A DNA stretch of 64,000 nucleotides from Tanytarsus gracilentus (GCA_038502055.1 JAXRKN010000033.1:496001-560000), one strand, 5' to 3'; shown: positions 52,201 to 62,986, counted from the stretch's first letter. Numbers and translations are program-made. The notes: a model not told the origin generated them from the sequence alone.

Positions 52201-54598
52201 TTGTTGCGATCGGCAATTAACAACACTTGAAGCATCGAGCCAATTTGGAATTTTCGATCTTTATAGTCAAAAATGTAATTTCCAGTAATCCAGTATTTTG
52301 TAGGAGGTGCAGGAGGAAGATGGCGTCTCATGTACAAAACAAGCCGTTTCCTGGATTTACAAATAAATTTGAAAAAATGTTTAAGAATTTAATTAATCTT
52401 ACAAATGAGCCAAGCACGAAAAGGTCGATTCAGAAATGCTCAGAATTGTTGTCCGATAAAAATTTATCATGTGAGGACAATTTTCATTCTTGATTACATT
52501 GAAAATTCCCAACAATCTTCCAGGCGTTCGAGCCGAGACGAGAAGCATATTAAAGGCAGCAATTCTCAATTGAAGTGGGTTCGATTGTGAATGAAAAATT
52601 GGCCAATAGGTTTCGTAGATCTGGTAAAAATAATTAGTAATTTTAGTTTTGAATTAAAAGTAAAGTTCACCTCAATCGGGCGCTTATGGGCGGTTGGCAT
52701 TGTTGCAAAAATAGCCAGAAATCTAAAGTCTGTATTTTGCGAATAGTTTGCCTTAATAATTGGATACAAATAGTTTGGCACATTTCCGAGTTGCAGATTT
52801 CCCATCGCTTCCAAGTACAGCATCTTTTGCTCATAGTCAAAACTATCTGATTTAAATGTTGAAAATTATATTAATAGAAAAAGTTTAAAATAATTTTTCT
52901 TACTCAAAAGCAGATCAAAAATAGTCTTGACATATTTCTCAAACTGATCACTGGTTATGATGCCACCATTATATGCTTTGTAAATCATTGTTGAGTAACT
53001 TAAAACCGCTGAATGTTTCACATCAGGTCTATCAACACCAACATGTAAAAATACTTCACATTCTTTGATTAAATCCGATGAAAGTTCCGATATGAAAAAT
53101 GGCAAAGCTGTCAAAATTTGAACTGCAGTCGTTGGTCTAACATGTTTTTCAATAACCAAGTCTTTTGCTAGTAAAACTGTTGAAAAAGTTCCAACACGTG
53201 GTAAGATTTCCAGGAAAATATTTCTTGACGTTTCCTGGATGTAAGAAGTTCCGATGTCAATTTGATTGTAAAGCTTTTTAAGCGACGCATGGTCCATTGT
53301 CTCAATGAGTCGAATAATTTGACTAATAAGCTCCATATAAGGCTCATCAAATCTCAGTTCATTGTGCTCTAAATTTTCAGAAACTTCAACCAACATTGCT
53401 GCCACTGCCGCAATAACCTCATCGGAAGTTTTCGGTGCACGGCCACCTGTTGCTTCCACTGACAGTGCATACGTGAAATCAGTCAAGAAAACTTTTTCGC
53501 TTGCATTAAATGAAATTTTATTTCCCTCTTCCTGTGAGTCAAAGTCAATGAAGATTTTCGTGAAGATAAATTGTGGATAATAGCTCTCGGATGATTGTAC
53601 ATTGCTCTTTGATTCTGCTCGGACAGATTTAAGGAGGTATTGAGAGTTATTTAATTTTGATAATTTATAATCTCCTAATCGTGACATGACCGCATGCGCT
53701 CGCGCTTGGTTGTCATGTTCGCACACATTAATCGGAATATTCGATCGAATTTTAAAAATGCCACCAGGAAAAGTGCACAGGTCCATGTCATAAATTTTAG
53801 ATACTTGCAAATCACTCGATGACTGATTGACGTAATACTCCATTGGACAAAGTCCATACAATCCGAACTCTTGAGAGACAAAAGCTCCACTTTCGGCAGT
53901 TCCTTCAATTTGAAAGAGTGCCGCGATTGCTCGTTTGATATTTGCTGACCAAATTGCTTCATTAGAGTTGAATTCAAGATATTTATGCGGATGATGAAGA
54001 AATAGAGGCGGTGAGTCACTGTGAGTGACTGGAAGTCTAATTTTAAAAGGATATTTAAGAGCTTCCAACTGCACATTATTTTCGTTCACCTCCAATTGCA
54101 TCGCTACCAAATTTCCGTCAATTCTTTCAATCTTTAAATTTCCATTTAATCTCCATTGAGTTATTGCATCCGCATCCTTTTTCTTTACATCTGGCACCAA
54201 CTCGACAACAGCGTCAATTTTATAGCTGTAGCTAATGTCCGTTCGAAAAACATTGTAACATTCGCATGCCGGCTGATTACTCAGAAAAGCTGCTCGAAGA
54301 AAATAAATCAACAATATTTTTGACACTGTCGCGACTCGTCGCCGAACTTAGTCATCCGTAAAATTAATTTAATTAAAATTTGAATGATTAATTGAGGCGC
54401 TAATGGGAGACTTTATCAACCGACTCTTTTTTGCGAAATTTTTCACATCCGAAAGGCGTTGATAATGCTCTCATTTTTAGCTGGCGATAAGCACTCAACC
54501 CCGAAAAACCAACAAAATTTCAATGCAATTTTAAGAATTTCTTCAAGTCCTCGAAAATTTAGCTCACCCAAAATCACAACAGACAATCGCATGTTCAT
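46262..54598 (-). CDS. Vitellogenin-like large lipid transfer protein with C-terminal VWD domain
   Basis: Secreted lipoprotein-type protein. Exons: 54568-54598 (inferred), 52904-54325, 52671-52846, 52403-52620, 51902-52350, 51798-51844, 51574-51740, 51376-51519, 50739-51318, 46472-47328, 46262-46421; 1416 aa, all phases closing. The inferred first exon supplies MNMRLSVVIL, completing a signal peptide. Residues about 35-600 form the lipovitellin-type N-terminal module, ending in helical repeats with YWPIFHSQSNPLQLRIAAF. Residues about 1265-1416 are a VWD domain with CSLYRD, GECS and CGLCSNY. There is no polyserine tract or furin site, so it is not a typical yolk vitellogenin. Drosophila crossveinless d is a known vitellogenin-like BMP modulator of comparable layout, but I cannot prove orthology. 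The intron 47329-50738 carries two genes on the other strand. Confidence 0.85.
47587..47600 (+). promoter_or_regulatory. X-box-like motif upstream of MYCBP-arginine kinase copy 1
   Basis: GTAACCATAGCACC fits the RFX X-box pattern (RYYNYYATRRNRAC) at all but two positions and lies 63-76 nt before the start codon. The same block, with central AT changed to TT, precedes copy 2 at 49268-49282. RFX factors control ciliary genes; the link here is inference. Confidence 0.35.
47663..49061 (+). CDS. MYCBP domain fused to a catalytically dead arginine kinase fold, copy 1
   Basis: Exons 47663-47677 and 47733-49061, 447 aa. Residues 6-90 match MYCBP/AMY-1 (KREGFRKYLESSG, LMKLYQEGEKP, then a coiled coil). 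Residues about 110-200 match the guanido-kinase N-terminal domain (YLTEDLF, GGTLYDQIQSG, EIGIFATDP), and 205-447 the catalytic domain (NRSL..YAFMPLIT, FRVWVNEEEHLQII, NIGTTMRISVELKLPKL). Known arginine kinases have a reactive Cys in FCPTNLGTT; here residue 363 is Asn in AHNLKNIGTT. The RVRCGRS arginines are mostly replaced (KITINRS), HLR has become HLQ, and the flexible RGTRGEHTE loop is shortened. A pseudoenzyme is therefore predicted. It is nested on the opposite strand in an intron of the vitellogenin-like gene. The five-residue first exon was chosen because copy 2 has the same structure. Poly(A) signal at 49154-49159. Confidence 0.92.
49154..49159 (+). terminator. Poly(A) signal after MYCBP-arginine kinase copy 1
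   Basis: AATAAA 92 nt beyond the stop codon of copy 1 and well before the start of copy 2, which supports two separate transcripts. Confidence 0.5.
49268..49282 (+). promoter_or_regulatory. Duplicated promoter block upstream of copy 2
   Basis: The segment around GTAACCTTAGCAGCC plus the following CGATTTTCAAT matches the block before copy 1. The duplication unit therefore includes at least 70 bp of promoter. The X-box core AT is TT here, so the match to the RFX consensus is weaker. Confidence 0.35.
49322..50722 (+). CDS. MYCBP domain fused to a catalytically dead arginine kinase fold, copy 2
   Basis: Exons 49322-49336 and 49394-50722, again 447 aa with the intron after codon 5. Domain layout is as in copy 1: MYCBP with KREDFRRYLEGTG and coiled coil, then KYLTEELF, GGSLYDQIQSG, EIGIFASDP, NRSL..YAFMPLI, VNEEEQLKMI and NIGTTMRISAQMKLPKL. 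The catalytic Cys position is again Asn (AHNLKNIGTT), and the phosphate-binding Arg positions are changed in the same way. The inactivation therefore predates the duplication and both frames have stayed open. It ends 16 bp from an exon of the vitellogenin-like gene on the other strand. Its candidate poly(A) signal at 50884-50889 lies inside that exon, so the transcripts probably overlap in antisense. Confidence 0.92.
50884..50889 (+). terminator. Candidate poly(A) signal of copy 2 inside an antisense exon
   Basis: AATAAA 160 nt after the copy 2 stop, within vitellogenin-like exon 50739-51318 on the opposite strand. Confidence 0.4.
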
Positions 54599-54917
54599 GC
54601 TCTTCAACTTTCTCCAATTAATTTTCCAAAATTCTAAACTTGCTGATAAGAAAATTCTTGCGACGCGGATTTTTCGTCCGTTCAAGTCAACAGCTGGCAC
54701 TCAACTGACGCAGTCGAGACGAAATATTCTCATTATTAATCACTTATACAGACTTGGAGGCTCGTCTCATGACCTTATCGCGCTCATTCACATTGCATAA
54801 GGCTGGTCAGCACTCATAAACACGTGCTGTGAAGATAAGAAATATGAGTCAAGCTTTGGAGTATCAGACTTTTTTCAGTGAGTATATTAATTTTATTTTT
54901 GACACATTAATAAAAAT

Positions 54918-57591
54918 TTATTCAATTAAAACTTTTTTCAATTCACAATCTTCGAGTTCTAAAATAATTGATGGAAAGCTTTCGCACTTGTCGAGCATTT
55001 TCAGAGGTTCAAGAAAGAGCAAGGAAATTTCTTGAAAAGTTGCAGGTGGAAGTTTTTTCAAAAGTGTTATGATATCATTGAGTAAGGTGGATTCATCTTT
55101 CTTAGCAGCAGCGTTTGGAATGATTGTGTTCTAAATAAAAGTAAATTAGTTAAAAATTTAGAGAATTTTTTGTAACCTTACCATCAAAATTTTAACGTAA
55201 TCAGCAACGCATTTATGGAGACAATTTAACGGATTAGTTTCATTAGATTTTCCTGCAATCACTGCAATTACAATTAGCGCATCAGTGAAGAAATTTTGTA
55301 GTGTTTCATTGTTCATTAGTCTCTTGCACTCCTTTGAAGTGCATCTAACAATTGTCTCGCATAGAAATGATGTAATTTTAGTTTTTGAAGCGTTTGAAAA
55401 TCCATCTGGGTGCAAGAAAATGTCAAACGGTATGATTGAATCTCCCTTTTCGAGTGAAAGCTTTTGGAAGTAAAATTTTGTAAGTGGCTTGCAATTTTCA
55501 ATTCTTGCTTTGATCCATTCCTTATCGTTTTTACCACCATTTTTTAGAAGAGTCTTCATTAGTTCCATCACAATTGATGATGACAATTCGACGATATCTT
55601 CTTTGATGGATGCATAGGTCATGATGTCCCATCGATATTTGTTCATAATTTGAGCTAGTTGAATCATTAGAGGTGGCAAAAGATCTTCAACTTTGAGATG
55701 TTTCATAATTTGATTTAGAACTTTCAACAGCAACAAAATCAAGTTTAAATTATCAGAAGAAAGTGCCTGAGAAAAATTCTGCATCAAGACGTTTCTAATG
55801 AACTCTTTTTTCTCCATAATTTGTAGCTTAAAAAATCCTGATAGAAACAAATGCTTTAAAGATTTCACCGAAGTGGCCTCAAGATTTAAGTGGTTAGTGA
55901 TGATGTCCTCGACATATTGAGCGGAAATTACTTGAGTTGCTGATATAATTTTTAGAGCCGTTTCAATTTGCGATTCATCTTCAAGTTTATAATCCTCGAG
56001 CAGAGTTTCGTAAAATTTTAGTGGATATTGTAGAATTAATTTCCACATACTCTTCTCATCAATTTGATCCTCTGTAATTTTATTGAAATAATTTGTCATC
56101 TCCAGCTCAAAATCACCATTATTTAGAGAATAATCTTCGCCAAGTACTCTTGTGAGTTCCTCAATGAATTCTGTCATTTCAGCTGGCTCCAATTGACTCC
56201 CACTTTTGTAGAAGATTTTCCTCATTTGAGCTTCATCTTCGTGATCCATGTCGGAGGAAAACTCTTGATAGTCTGTCAAAATTTTCAGAACATGCTTTAG
56301 TTCCAACAATTGAACGTTATCGATGACAGTTTGAAGACATTCAGTATTACAATAGAGACATTCTTTTCGATCTAAGAGCTCTTCCATCCAAACTCTTCTC
56401 GATAGGGATGTTTCAATTTTCTCAAGCACTGTTCCAATCGAAGCCTCCTTCGCAACTTCCGCTAATGTCTTAGGCTTGATTGCAATGGTTTTTAATTGCT
56501 CGACAACATTGTGTTCTATCGATCGATTATTACTGAGCATCTCCACTAGCTCATGTGAATTTTCACCAACAGATTTTTGCAAATTATCACGTTTAAGATC
56601 CACATCGTCAATTAAATTATCTTCAATGTCAATCTCAACCCATGACATGAAATCATCAAGTGTTATATTTAAAACACTATTCTGGAGTGTATTTAATAGT
56701 ATCGTGTTGATATTCAAGAGTGCCTCGCTGACAACTGGCGAGTATTGATCTGAGCAGAAATTGTTAAGTTCCGGTTCTTTATCTAACATCAAGCGATAAA
56801 TTTGAAATTTTTCTTCAATGCTGAATTTTGGCTTATTTTGAGACATTTTTAAGCAATTAATTACCATCGAAAGTTGATAGTTGAAAGAATATCCAAGATA
56901 CTCTTTTGTCTTTTTCTTTGACTTTGTAACTTCAGTATCGGCGCACGGAGTATTGTAGTGCCTCAAAGCAGATGAGATGTGATCTTGAAACTTTCCTAGT
57001 ATAATTTTTTGAGTCACAATTTGATCAGAGTTTCCAGCATAACGAAAGTCCATGCGACAAATGTTTATATAAATTGCTTCCACTATTTCTTTTACTTGCC
57101 GAATCACTTCGAATGTTTTTGAAAAACGAAGACTATCAATGACGTCCTCTAGAAATTGTAGCATGAACCACGAGGGAGAAAATTTTACAGCCTCATAGAA
57201 ATACTTTTCTAGGTTCAAGCTGAACATTAAGTTTGCATAAAGACATTTCGTAAGTTGTGGAAAGTTTTTTAGGAGGTGACAAATTTTTGTATCTTGATTT
57301 AGATCAAATTTAAAAGTTGCATCCGTGTTGAGCATAAAAAAGAAGTTAATTCTTCGTATTTCGTTACATTCCTCACTGTTGTATCCACGTGAAAGCAGAA
57401 GGTTCTTTATTTTTGAAGATATTTCCTCTACATAAATTTCATTTCCTTAAAAAAATAATTACTTTTTAAACTGTTTAATATTTCTGTTCTTTCTTACCTC
57501 CATAATAGCTGATTTTATCGAAATTCTTAACAAACTCATTGCAGTGCGTTAAAAGTGACTGGAGAGATCGAAAAGATGAGTCATAATCCAT
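54918..57591 (-). CDS. Unrecognised 856-residue helical protein
   Basis: Exons 57498-57591, 55182-57445 and 54918-55130 join in phase to give 856 aa, with a start ATG in the first. The protein is rich in Leu, Ile, Lys and Glu and reads as continuous alpha-helix. It has a few clustered Cys, such as CLYCNTEC, but no complete zinc-binding pattern I can name, no signal peptide and no convincing membrane segment. I do not recognise the family. An alpha-solenoid scaffold of the HEAT or ARM kind is possible from composition alone. It lies 319 bp upstream of the inferred start of the vitellogenin-like gene on the same strand and is divided from choline kinase by 0.9 kb. Confidence 0.8.
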
Positions 57592-58511
57592 TACTTCAAG
57601 CAGAATTTAAATTTAAAATTATTTTGTCGCGTTTTTGCGAATGTAAACAATAACAAATTTGTGGTGAACTTTTATGGTGAAATAAATTTAAAATTATTTT
57701 TACCGTTAATAAATTTTTATTAGAATAATTAATTTTTTCTTTTTTGCCAAAACTCAAAAATAATTTTCAAAAATCTTTATTTAGTGTTTCCGACGTTTTT
57801 ATTAAAATCCTTGTTTTACCGCATCATTAAATAGCTTCGATGGTTACAACACTTAAATCATTATTTAATTAATTATCAATGGTTTATATTTTGGAAATGA
57901 AGGAAAAACTTTAGTTAAGGAAATCTTTGATGGCCATAAACGTTCTTTTTTACGAAGAATTTGTATGCCTTATGTATCACAATGACATTGATATTTTTTC
58001 ATTAAAAAATTAAGCACATGTGCACAAAATAATCAATATTTGTTGTGTTCTTACTTACATATAGATAAAGATTTTAAATAGTTTCTATAGATGTGATTTT
58101 TCAATTAAAATTGCTTTAAAATTGTCTATATAAGTTTTAAAATGTAGCATGCCTTAGTAAGTTTTTCTTTGCATTGATGATATAATTAAATAAAAGGTAC
58201 CTAACACTTAAGTCACTAAACTCGCATCTAATCATTCATTATTTCATTCCTGATTATCCCTTTGGACGAGTTTTACGATTTACGTTAATTACGTTTTTAC
58301 CACTATATCAAAATAGCACATCGTGGTTAAATTAATTTACAACATCCAACCTTTTTTTTTCGAAGTAATAAAAATCAGTCCGTGAGGAAATTAATATTTT
58401 TAAGCACATAGAAATCGGTTTGTCTTAAGCTAGAATAATATTACAAATATTATTGAGTCAAAAAATATTTTTATCTGTTGCTGCTCACAAAATATTTGTG
58501 TCTATACTTTT
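57592..58511. other. Interval between the helical protein gene and choline kinase
   Basis: AT-rich. It should contain the promoter of the 856-residue gene and the choline kinase 3' UTR. No other feature is recognised. Confidence 0.55.
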
Positions 58512-60881
58512 TTACTTTCGTCGTGACTGCATGTCGCAGATTTCTTTTGCACTTGGTTTCATCTCTAGATACTTCTTCTTAGCCTCAAAATACTCTTTAA
58601 GCCTAATTTCCGCATATTCTAAATAGCCGAATTCAATTTCCTGATTTATATTAATGAGCGCCCAAGAAAACCAGAGGAGATGTGACGCAAGTGTGAACAG
58701 AGCAATTTCATCGAGCAATTGATTTTTCTCTTCAACTGTTGGCACATAATTTTTATCGTCCGCTCCTTCCGTGTTGGCGAGATATGTCGTGATAAAGTTA
58801 TCGATTTGCTGTGCATTTGGATAATCTTTAGGCCGATGGTGAAAAAAGGGAAATTTATCGTTCGTGTAGTCATAAGTCCATTCTTGGAAGTGGTTTGCAA
58901 TGTCAAACGCGCGATAATTGTAAGCACAATACTCAAAGTCAATAATCATCAATTCGGGCTCCTCTCGGGCCGACACTAATTCATCATTTGATGTGGTGTC
59001 TTCATCCAAACTAGCGAGAGATCGCTTTCGGGAATTTCCATTTACTCCGCCACCACCGGTCGGCTCGGATTTTTCCATTTTTGTTTTAGGACAAGAGATG
59101 AGCATCGGAGATAAATCATCGAGATTTTGCAACTCTTCGTCTAAAGTCTCAACGAGTGATGGTGGAACGAAATTTTTCTCACGAAAAAGGATATTGCCCT
59201 CTTGCATGTCATTGTGGCAAAAAACAACCGGATATGCTTGATTTTCGGCTATTTTTCTCAACCAATTTGTCTCTTGACGAAGGTCAATTTTACTCAAGTG
59301 CTTTTGTAGCTCTTGAAACTTGCCATCTTCATTGTTATTATTATTTTGCATATCGTTCATAATCGTATCGATGTGATTGAACCAGCGATTTAGAGTGTTG
59401 AAAATCCATTCGGCTTCCTTTGACACCGGTATGTGTAAGCTATGTATTTGTCCCATTTTTTCCGCTATTTTCATTGATATTTGATTATCTGACAGCTCAG
59501 ACGTTTTCAATGAACGTGCCTGCATTATATTATTGATTAAAATATCACTGGTTAGATAATTTTTTTCAGAAAAAAAGCATATACTCACAGGAATGTATTG
59601 CTCAATTCGTCCTCCCGGAAATATGCCATGCAGCTTTGGACCCAATTGCCTCTCACTCAACAGTGCGAACACAACAGACTCTGTTAACATAGTTTCTAAA
59701 GCATTTTCGCCATGACTTTGGCCATAAATTCGTAATAAAACCTTTGTTGGTTCCACAACGCTCGGACAGCTATCCCTACGAGTTCTCTTCGACAACATGA
59801 CACTTTCATCGGTTTCCTTCTTATTCGGTAAGCTCACGTAATAGAGGAAATTAGACAAACCGCCACTGGAAAAATTGATTTTGATTAAAATTTGATTTAT
59901 AAAATTAACAAGTGTCAAATTACCTCATACGCTTGACTTGAATTTCATCCTGACTTATATTCTTCCAAGCTCCGGATAAGTATTCTCGACAAATTCTCGT
60001 TGCCACGTCTCTCATGTCGCTATCTGACCTAGTGATGGCCTAAAAAATATTTTAATTTACTTATGACAATCAAAAGACTATAAATAAATATATGTTTAAA
60101 AGATGTGCGCTATGCCAGATGAAGTTATTATAAAATGTGTAAACTATAAGAAAATAATTAGTTAAAAATAAGACGGAATAAAAAGTTTCTAGAAAGAACA
60201 CCCACAAAAATCAATATATAGATGTTTTGAGTTATTTGCGTACTCGTGATGAGCTTTTGCACGACTTTTCAGGAAACTTTTATTTCACTTTTGTTAACAC
60301 ACAGAATTAAATGATTTTGGAAGAACGATTTGATTAATTTCACAACTTTTGAATTATCAAACTTATGCCACGATCTGCACCTCGAAGCAAATGTTGGGAT
60401 ATAACCGTTGAGCATGCGTCGCAAATTTGTTTTCTTCTTAGCGTAAATATTTACAAAACAGACAGGCCGTGAAAATGTGAAATACGTCCTTGCAAGCATA
60501 CGAGAATAAAAATATTAAAAAAGCTCGATTTTAAAAAAAATTTAAGCAAAACTTTTTTGAGCTTTTTTAAAACTTTTCTCACTTTAATGGTATTTTTAAT
60601 TTTAAAGAAATGCGCTTAGGCACAATCAGTTCCACACCACCAAAATGCAATCGACAGCAAGCATGCTTTCGGCACAAAAAATAATATTCCAATTATTACA
60701 TCGTGCTGCACGTCAAGGGTTAAGCTTTTTTTGCGTCAGTTGTATTTTTATTTATGCGATGAATATTTTTAGAATGATATAAACGCATTAATGAGCTCAT
60801 TAGAGTTGCAATATTGATTCACTTTGATTTTACCGTTTGTAGCTGCTCAGCAGAAATTGAGGAAATAGAAGAAGAAGTCAT
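58512..60881 (-). CDS. Choline/ethanolamine kinase
   Basis: Phosphorylates choline (or ethanolamine) with ATP in the cytosol, the first step of the Kennedy pathway. Exons: 60834-60881, 59924-60039, 59589-59865, 58512-59519; 482 aa. Motifs: SGGLSNFLYYVSLP (ATP loop region), VLLRIYGQS, LGPKLHGIFPGGRIEQYIP, the Brenner motif FCHNDMQEGNILF with catalytic Asp, and the choline-kinase motif IIDFEYCAYNYRAFDIANHFQEW. A Ser/Asp-rich insert of about 60 residues separates the last two. The first exon, MTSSSISSISAEQLQT, was chosen because it joins in phase 0 to AITRSDSD. Whether choline or ethanolamine is preferred cannot be read from sequence alone; the fit is nearest to CHKA/CHKB-type enzymes (Drosophila CG2201). 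Intron 59520-59588 is 69 nt and open in frame. Confidence 0.94.
60040..60833 (-). other. Choline kinase intron 1
   Basis: AT-rich intron with standard ends. The 76-codon frame at 60269-60499 is unsupported. It could hold an alternative promoter, but nothing shows this. Confidence 0.7.
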
Positions 60882-61679
60882 GCCTTTTCTTTATATATTC
60901 GAGCGATATATTTTTTAATCGTTTAATTACAGTGCAATAGTAAACTTAATATTCGAGATTAGTGACTTAAATATTCGAGCAATACCGAGTTGATTATTTG
61001 AAGTCACAAGAACGACTGATGAGATGAAACTTGATTTGTAAATTATTCGAGCTCATTTACATTAAACAATTATATAAAGTTGTTGTTTAAACATAAGCGA
61101 TAACTTGTGGCTGACTGATTATGTGTCAAGAGGGGAGATTTTTTTTGCCTTGAGATATTCTTCTTTTTCTTCTTTGTTGAAAAATTTCTCGGATCTTACA
61201 AAATATTTTGATTTCTCTAAAGAACGAGACAATTTTTACTTAGCTTCATGCGAGTTTTCATGAATATCTTATCACATCATGTCAGCTTTGTTCTATTTAC
61301 CTTCAGATAACTCATCATTTTGAACAGAAATACAAAGGATCGAAAAAAATAAAGGAAAAAAGAATTGATCGATTTCTAGCTAAAAACTACACTGGCAGGC
61401 ACAACTTTCGATAATTTTGAGATACAAGGCACTTTGACTATTCCACAACAACTGCTTAAGAATCTCCTCATTAATTGCACTATTTTTAATTCAATTTTTT
61501 CTTAAAAGATTTCAAAACAAACTGCGATTTCTCTCGAAGCACTATAGGTATTTAATTTAAAAAAGTACGTTACAGAAATGTGAATTTTACCTATCTACGA
61601 CTTTCTCTTTAAAGTGCCATTAATAATTAATTATTGAAACCTGAAATATAACTAAAATAAAAAAAGCAAGAATTTTTGG
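60882..61679. other. Upstream region of choline kinase
   Basis: Separates the choline kinase start from the 3' end of the snoRNA host gene on the same strand. AT-rich; no feature recognised. Confidence 0.5.
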
Positions 61680-61691
61680 TTTCAAACGAAT

Positions 61692-61697
61692 TTTATT
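61692..61697 (-). terminator. Poly(A) signal of the snoRNA host gene
   Basis: AATAAA on the minus strand, 82 nt into the last predicted exon. Confidence 0.5.
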
Positions 61698-61854
61698 CAA
61701 AATAATTTGTTGAAATGAAAAGTTTTAAATCACAATTATTGTTGCATGAAATCTGTGTCCATTAGATGTCATCATAAATCTATAAGAAAATAAGTAAAAT
61801 ATCAATTAAAGTTGTTCAATACTTTTATAATTTTAAATGATGATCAGAAAGTTT

Positions 61855-61950
61855 TCAGTTCCACAAATTTTTATTTTTTTTGCGTAGGATTCGTGGGGAA
61901 CAAATTCTCTTCATGGTCACTCAAAGCGAGCTGAGTTAGGGAATCATCAT
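61855..61950 (-). ncRNA. Box C/D snoRNA, repeated family, copy 1
   Basis: Box C ATGATGA at the 5' end and box D CTGA at the 3' end, with a C'-like ATGAAGA inside. The D box is 75 nt from the 3' splice site at 61780. The sequence between the boxes is essentially identical to copies 2 and 4, while the flanking intron is not, so the conserved unit ends at the boxes. I could not assign an rRNA or snRNA target. Confidence 0.85.
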
Positions 61951-62128
61951 TAAAATTATTTAAACCAAGAGATAAAAAAGGATTATTTAAATTTACCTGA
62001 AAATATTAATACCACAAGTAGACATCGACAGCCTCCAAAATTATTTGATGTTTAGCCTAAAATTGAATTAAAATTGTTTTAGATAGGTGGAATATTTGAA
62101 GATTAACTCTCTAAAATGTCATTAAAGA

Positions 62129-62224
62129 TCAGTTCCACAAATTTTTATTTTTTTTGCGTAGGATTCGTGGGGAACAAATTCTCTTCATGGTCACTCAAAG
62201 CGAGCTGAGTTAGGGAATCATCAT
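62129..62224 (-). ncRNA. Box C/D snoRNA, repeated family, copy 2
   Basis: Same unit as copy 1 from box C to box D, with D box 72 nt from the 3' splice site at 62057. Flanking intron sequence is unrelated to that around copy 1. Confidence 0.85.
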
Positions 62225-62394
62225 GAAAGGATAAAAATATCGAAGAATAAGTCAAACCAACTCACCTTTATAAGAAATAAGATTGCTTTGAATTTGTAAG
62301 GAAGAACTTTCATATGACGCACATCTAGAAAAGATAAATTTACATTAGCAAAATTGCACGAAATTTCTGTAATTAAAATTGTTTAAATTCTTAA

Positions 62395-62490
62395 TCAGTT
62401 CCACAAATTTTTATTTTTTTTGCGTAGGATTCGTGGGGAACAAATTCTCTTCACGGAAACTCAAAGCGAGCTGAGTTAGGGAATCATCAT
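62395..62490 (-). ncRNA. Box C/D snoRNA, repeated family, copy 3 (variant)
   Basis: Boxes C and D are intact and the D box is 70 nt from the 3' splice site at 62325. The flanks can form a seven-pair terminal stem (TTTTTAA with TTAAGAA, one wobble). It differs from the other copies by a few clustered substitutions just 5' of and in the C'-like box (GTTTCCGTGAAG against GTGACCATGAAG). Confidence 0.85.
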
Positions 62491-62661
62491 TAAAAATTTA
62501 AAGCTTTATGTTAAAAAGTTTATAAAATAATAGTTAAAATAACTCACCATATTAAAAAAGGACATGAGAACGCAAATCTTTTGAGCAGCTCTAGAAGAGA
62601 GATAAAAGTTTGTTAATATATTTGTACTTCATATCAACACTTTAAGAGCTAGAAAATTTTG

Positions 62662-62758
62662 TCAGTTCCACAAATTTTTATTTTTTTTTGCGTAGGATTC
62701 GTGGGGAACAAATTCTCTTCATGGTCACTCAAAGCGAGCTGAGTTAGGGAATCATCAT
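62662..62758 (-). ncRNA. Box C/D snoRNA, repeated family, copy 4
   Basis: Matches copies 1 and 2, with one extra base in the A-rich run of the RNA. D box 71 nt from the 3' splice site at 62591. Flanks AAATTTT and AAAATTT can pair around the boxes. Confidence 0.85.
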
Positions 62759-62894
62759 AAAAATTTAATAGTGGTAAAAAAAGGAAATTAAATTTACCTG
62801 AAAATTAAGAGAAGGACGACCAACTGACATCAACAACCTGGAAAAAATTAAGCAAATTATTAATAACTTGTAAATTTAAATATGATATAAACGG

Positions 62895-62986
62895 TTGCAT
62901 CAGTTAATTGTTGTCCTCAAGGATCAATATCGATTTTAATAAAGATCCTTTCAGAGACGAAAAATAAAAGTGAACATCACTTGCAA
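62895..62986 (-). ncRNA. Second type of box C/D snoRNA in the first host intron
   Basis: Terminal stem TTGCA/TGCAA encloses a C-box-like GTGATGT and box D CTGA; an internal CTGA may be box D'. A GGATC/GATCC inverted repeat lies in the middle. The D box is 62 nt from the 3' splice site at 62838. The sequence is unrelated to the repeated family. The C box departs from the consensus at its end, so confidence is lower. Confidence 0.65.

Noticed and set aside
58512..59918. Single continuous choline kinase frame starting at 59918
   Set aside because: The frame runs through a 69-nt intron and lacks the conserved N-terminal exons; the four-exon model restores the family N-terminus.
61855..62758. Spaced direct repeats as a CRISPR-like array or tandem satellite
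   Set aside because: Units are about 95 nt with unequal spacers of about 170-180 nt that contain exons and splice sites. Unit ends coincide with boxes C and D, so snoRNAs explain them fully.
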